Assembly: GCA_964211495.1 (NCBI GenBank)
Contig: CAXORL010000001.1
Location: 992,001-1,056,000 of the forward strand
Reading direction: 5' to 3'
From: Faucicola osloensis_B
Lineage (GTDB): Bacteria > Pseudomonadota > Gammaproteobacteria > Pseudomonadales > Moraxellaceae
Length of the DNA: 64,000 nt
Shown one piece after another: positions 63,609 to 64,000 of the stretch. The translations under genes were made by a program, and so were the position numbers. Numbering within the stretch: the first letter of the stretch is position 1; each line of letters starts with the position of its first letter. The notes under the pieces were generated by a model. The model was given only the letters and a program-made list of their open reading frames with translations. It did not search any database and was not told where the DNA came from.

Positions 63609-64000
63609 TTAATTGATAAAAAAACGGCATAGTAGAAAAGGCGTATAAAAAAGGGCAAAAAAGGTAACTTTAACCCATTTTTTTATTGCAAAACAGCCTG
63701 TATGACAAATATTTGACCCAAGCACCCAAGCACCCAAGCACCCAAGCACCCAAGTAAATGTAACTAAATATTTCTTTAAAAATAGGCGTTTGATAGGAGA
63801 TGTAACAAAAAATTTCAAATAGGTAGCTTAGTTACCTTTTTGGCAAATTTCATTTCATAACTTAACGTCCGACCTGTTAAACACAGACAGTAATCTAAAT
63901 TTATTTTGCTATGATGGCTTTAACAAAACAAACAGGGCAATATTTGAATTCCATAGATTCAAATTAACTTAACTAATAATTTTAAATGGCTTGTTGTGAT
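63609..64000. other. Noncoding right edge
   Basis: AT-rich with no credible gene. It carries the 8-bp tandem repeat listed separately and no clear rep terminator. A gene may start beyond the window. Confidence 0.5.
63716..63755. repeat. Simple sequence repeat, five copies of an 8-bp unit
   Basis: ACCCAAGC repeats head to tail five times (last copy ACCCAAGT). The 8-bp unit is not a multiple of three and is GC-richer than its AT-rich surroundings. Confidence 0.9.

Noticed and set aside
63716..63755. CRISPR array
   Set aside because: The 8-bp units are contiguous with no spacers and no cas genes nearby.
63609..63818. 69-codon minus-strand frame across the 8-bp repeat
   Set aside because: Its composition comes from the repeat (GCLGAWVLG pattern); no binding site; better read as noncoding.
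1..64000. Genomic island, prophage, insertion sequence or defence system
   Set aside because: No integrase, transposase, phage or toxin/antitoxin genes, no tRNA-linked boundary and no visible shift in codon use; gene content is core chromosome.

Overview
The window is a stretch of bacterial chromosome of about 44% G+C by eye. It most resembles the gammaproteobacterial family Moraxellaceae (Moraxella, Psychrobacter, Acinetobacter). The grounds are a thirteen-subunit nuo locus with fused nuoCD, the trpS/scpA/scpB/rluB neighbourhood, FimV-type pilus proteins, an acrAB/oprM-type efflux operon and a metal-ligand-poor (Mg-type) HemB. I found no rRNA, tRNA, phage, transposase, IS or CRISPR. Nearly all of it is core chromosome.

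Layout. 1-5300 (+): 3' part of priA, a CDF zinc exporter, an unrecognised gene, and a KefB/KefC-type antiporter. 5417-9337 (-): ammonium transporter amtB with a good sigma-54 promoter match, then the cstA-ybdD pair. 9765-15908 (mainly +): LpxL-type acyltransferase, trpS, an O-methyltransferase, scpA, scpB, a minus-strand cold-shock-like/DUF805 fusion, and rluB behind a compact structured leader. 16006-20002 (-): an orphan anchored protein, two small paralogous membrane proteins, rpe, and a membrane-anchored EEP-family phosphohydrolase with a structured 3' region. 20337-25384 (+): asd and a FimV system split into two genes. 25480-28949 (-): gamma-carbonic-anhydrase-like protein, prfB with its programmed +1 frameshift, a HAD phosphatase and a TonB-family protein.

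29263-30922 holds an orphan (+) and a ferredoxin/flavodoxin NADP reductase (-). 31017-46848 (-) is the complete nuoABCDEFGHIJKLMN operon (complex I), tightly packed except for gaps after nuoA and nuoB. 47376-50381 holds lolA, rpmA, rplU (-) and divergent ispB (+). 50549-58822 holds an alpha/beta hydrolase, a TetR regulator (-), and a divergent three-gene RND efflux operon. 58936-64000 holds a PaaI-type thioesterase (-), hemB, a small membrane protein gene and rep, then a noncoding tail with an 8-bp tandem repeat.

How the genes connect: the themes are respiration and energy (nuo, fpr, hemB), envelope biogenesis (lpxL, lolA, acrAB-oprM), replication and segregation (priA, rep, scpAB), translation (trpS, prfB, rplU, rpmA, rluB) and type IV pilus/twitching (two fimV halves, perhaps the TonB-family protein). 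No obvious new multi-gene system is present. The most interesting unexplained signals are RNA-level or regulatory: a three-way-junction leader before rluB, a structured RNA region at 18638-18871, a 17-bp duplication plus hairpin in the nuoB-nuoCD gap, and a phase-variation-type 8-bp repeat at the right edge. A few orphan genes add to this. Many start codons were moved from the longest open frame to a codon with a ribosome binding site, as stated per gene.
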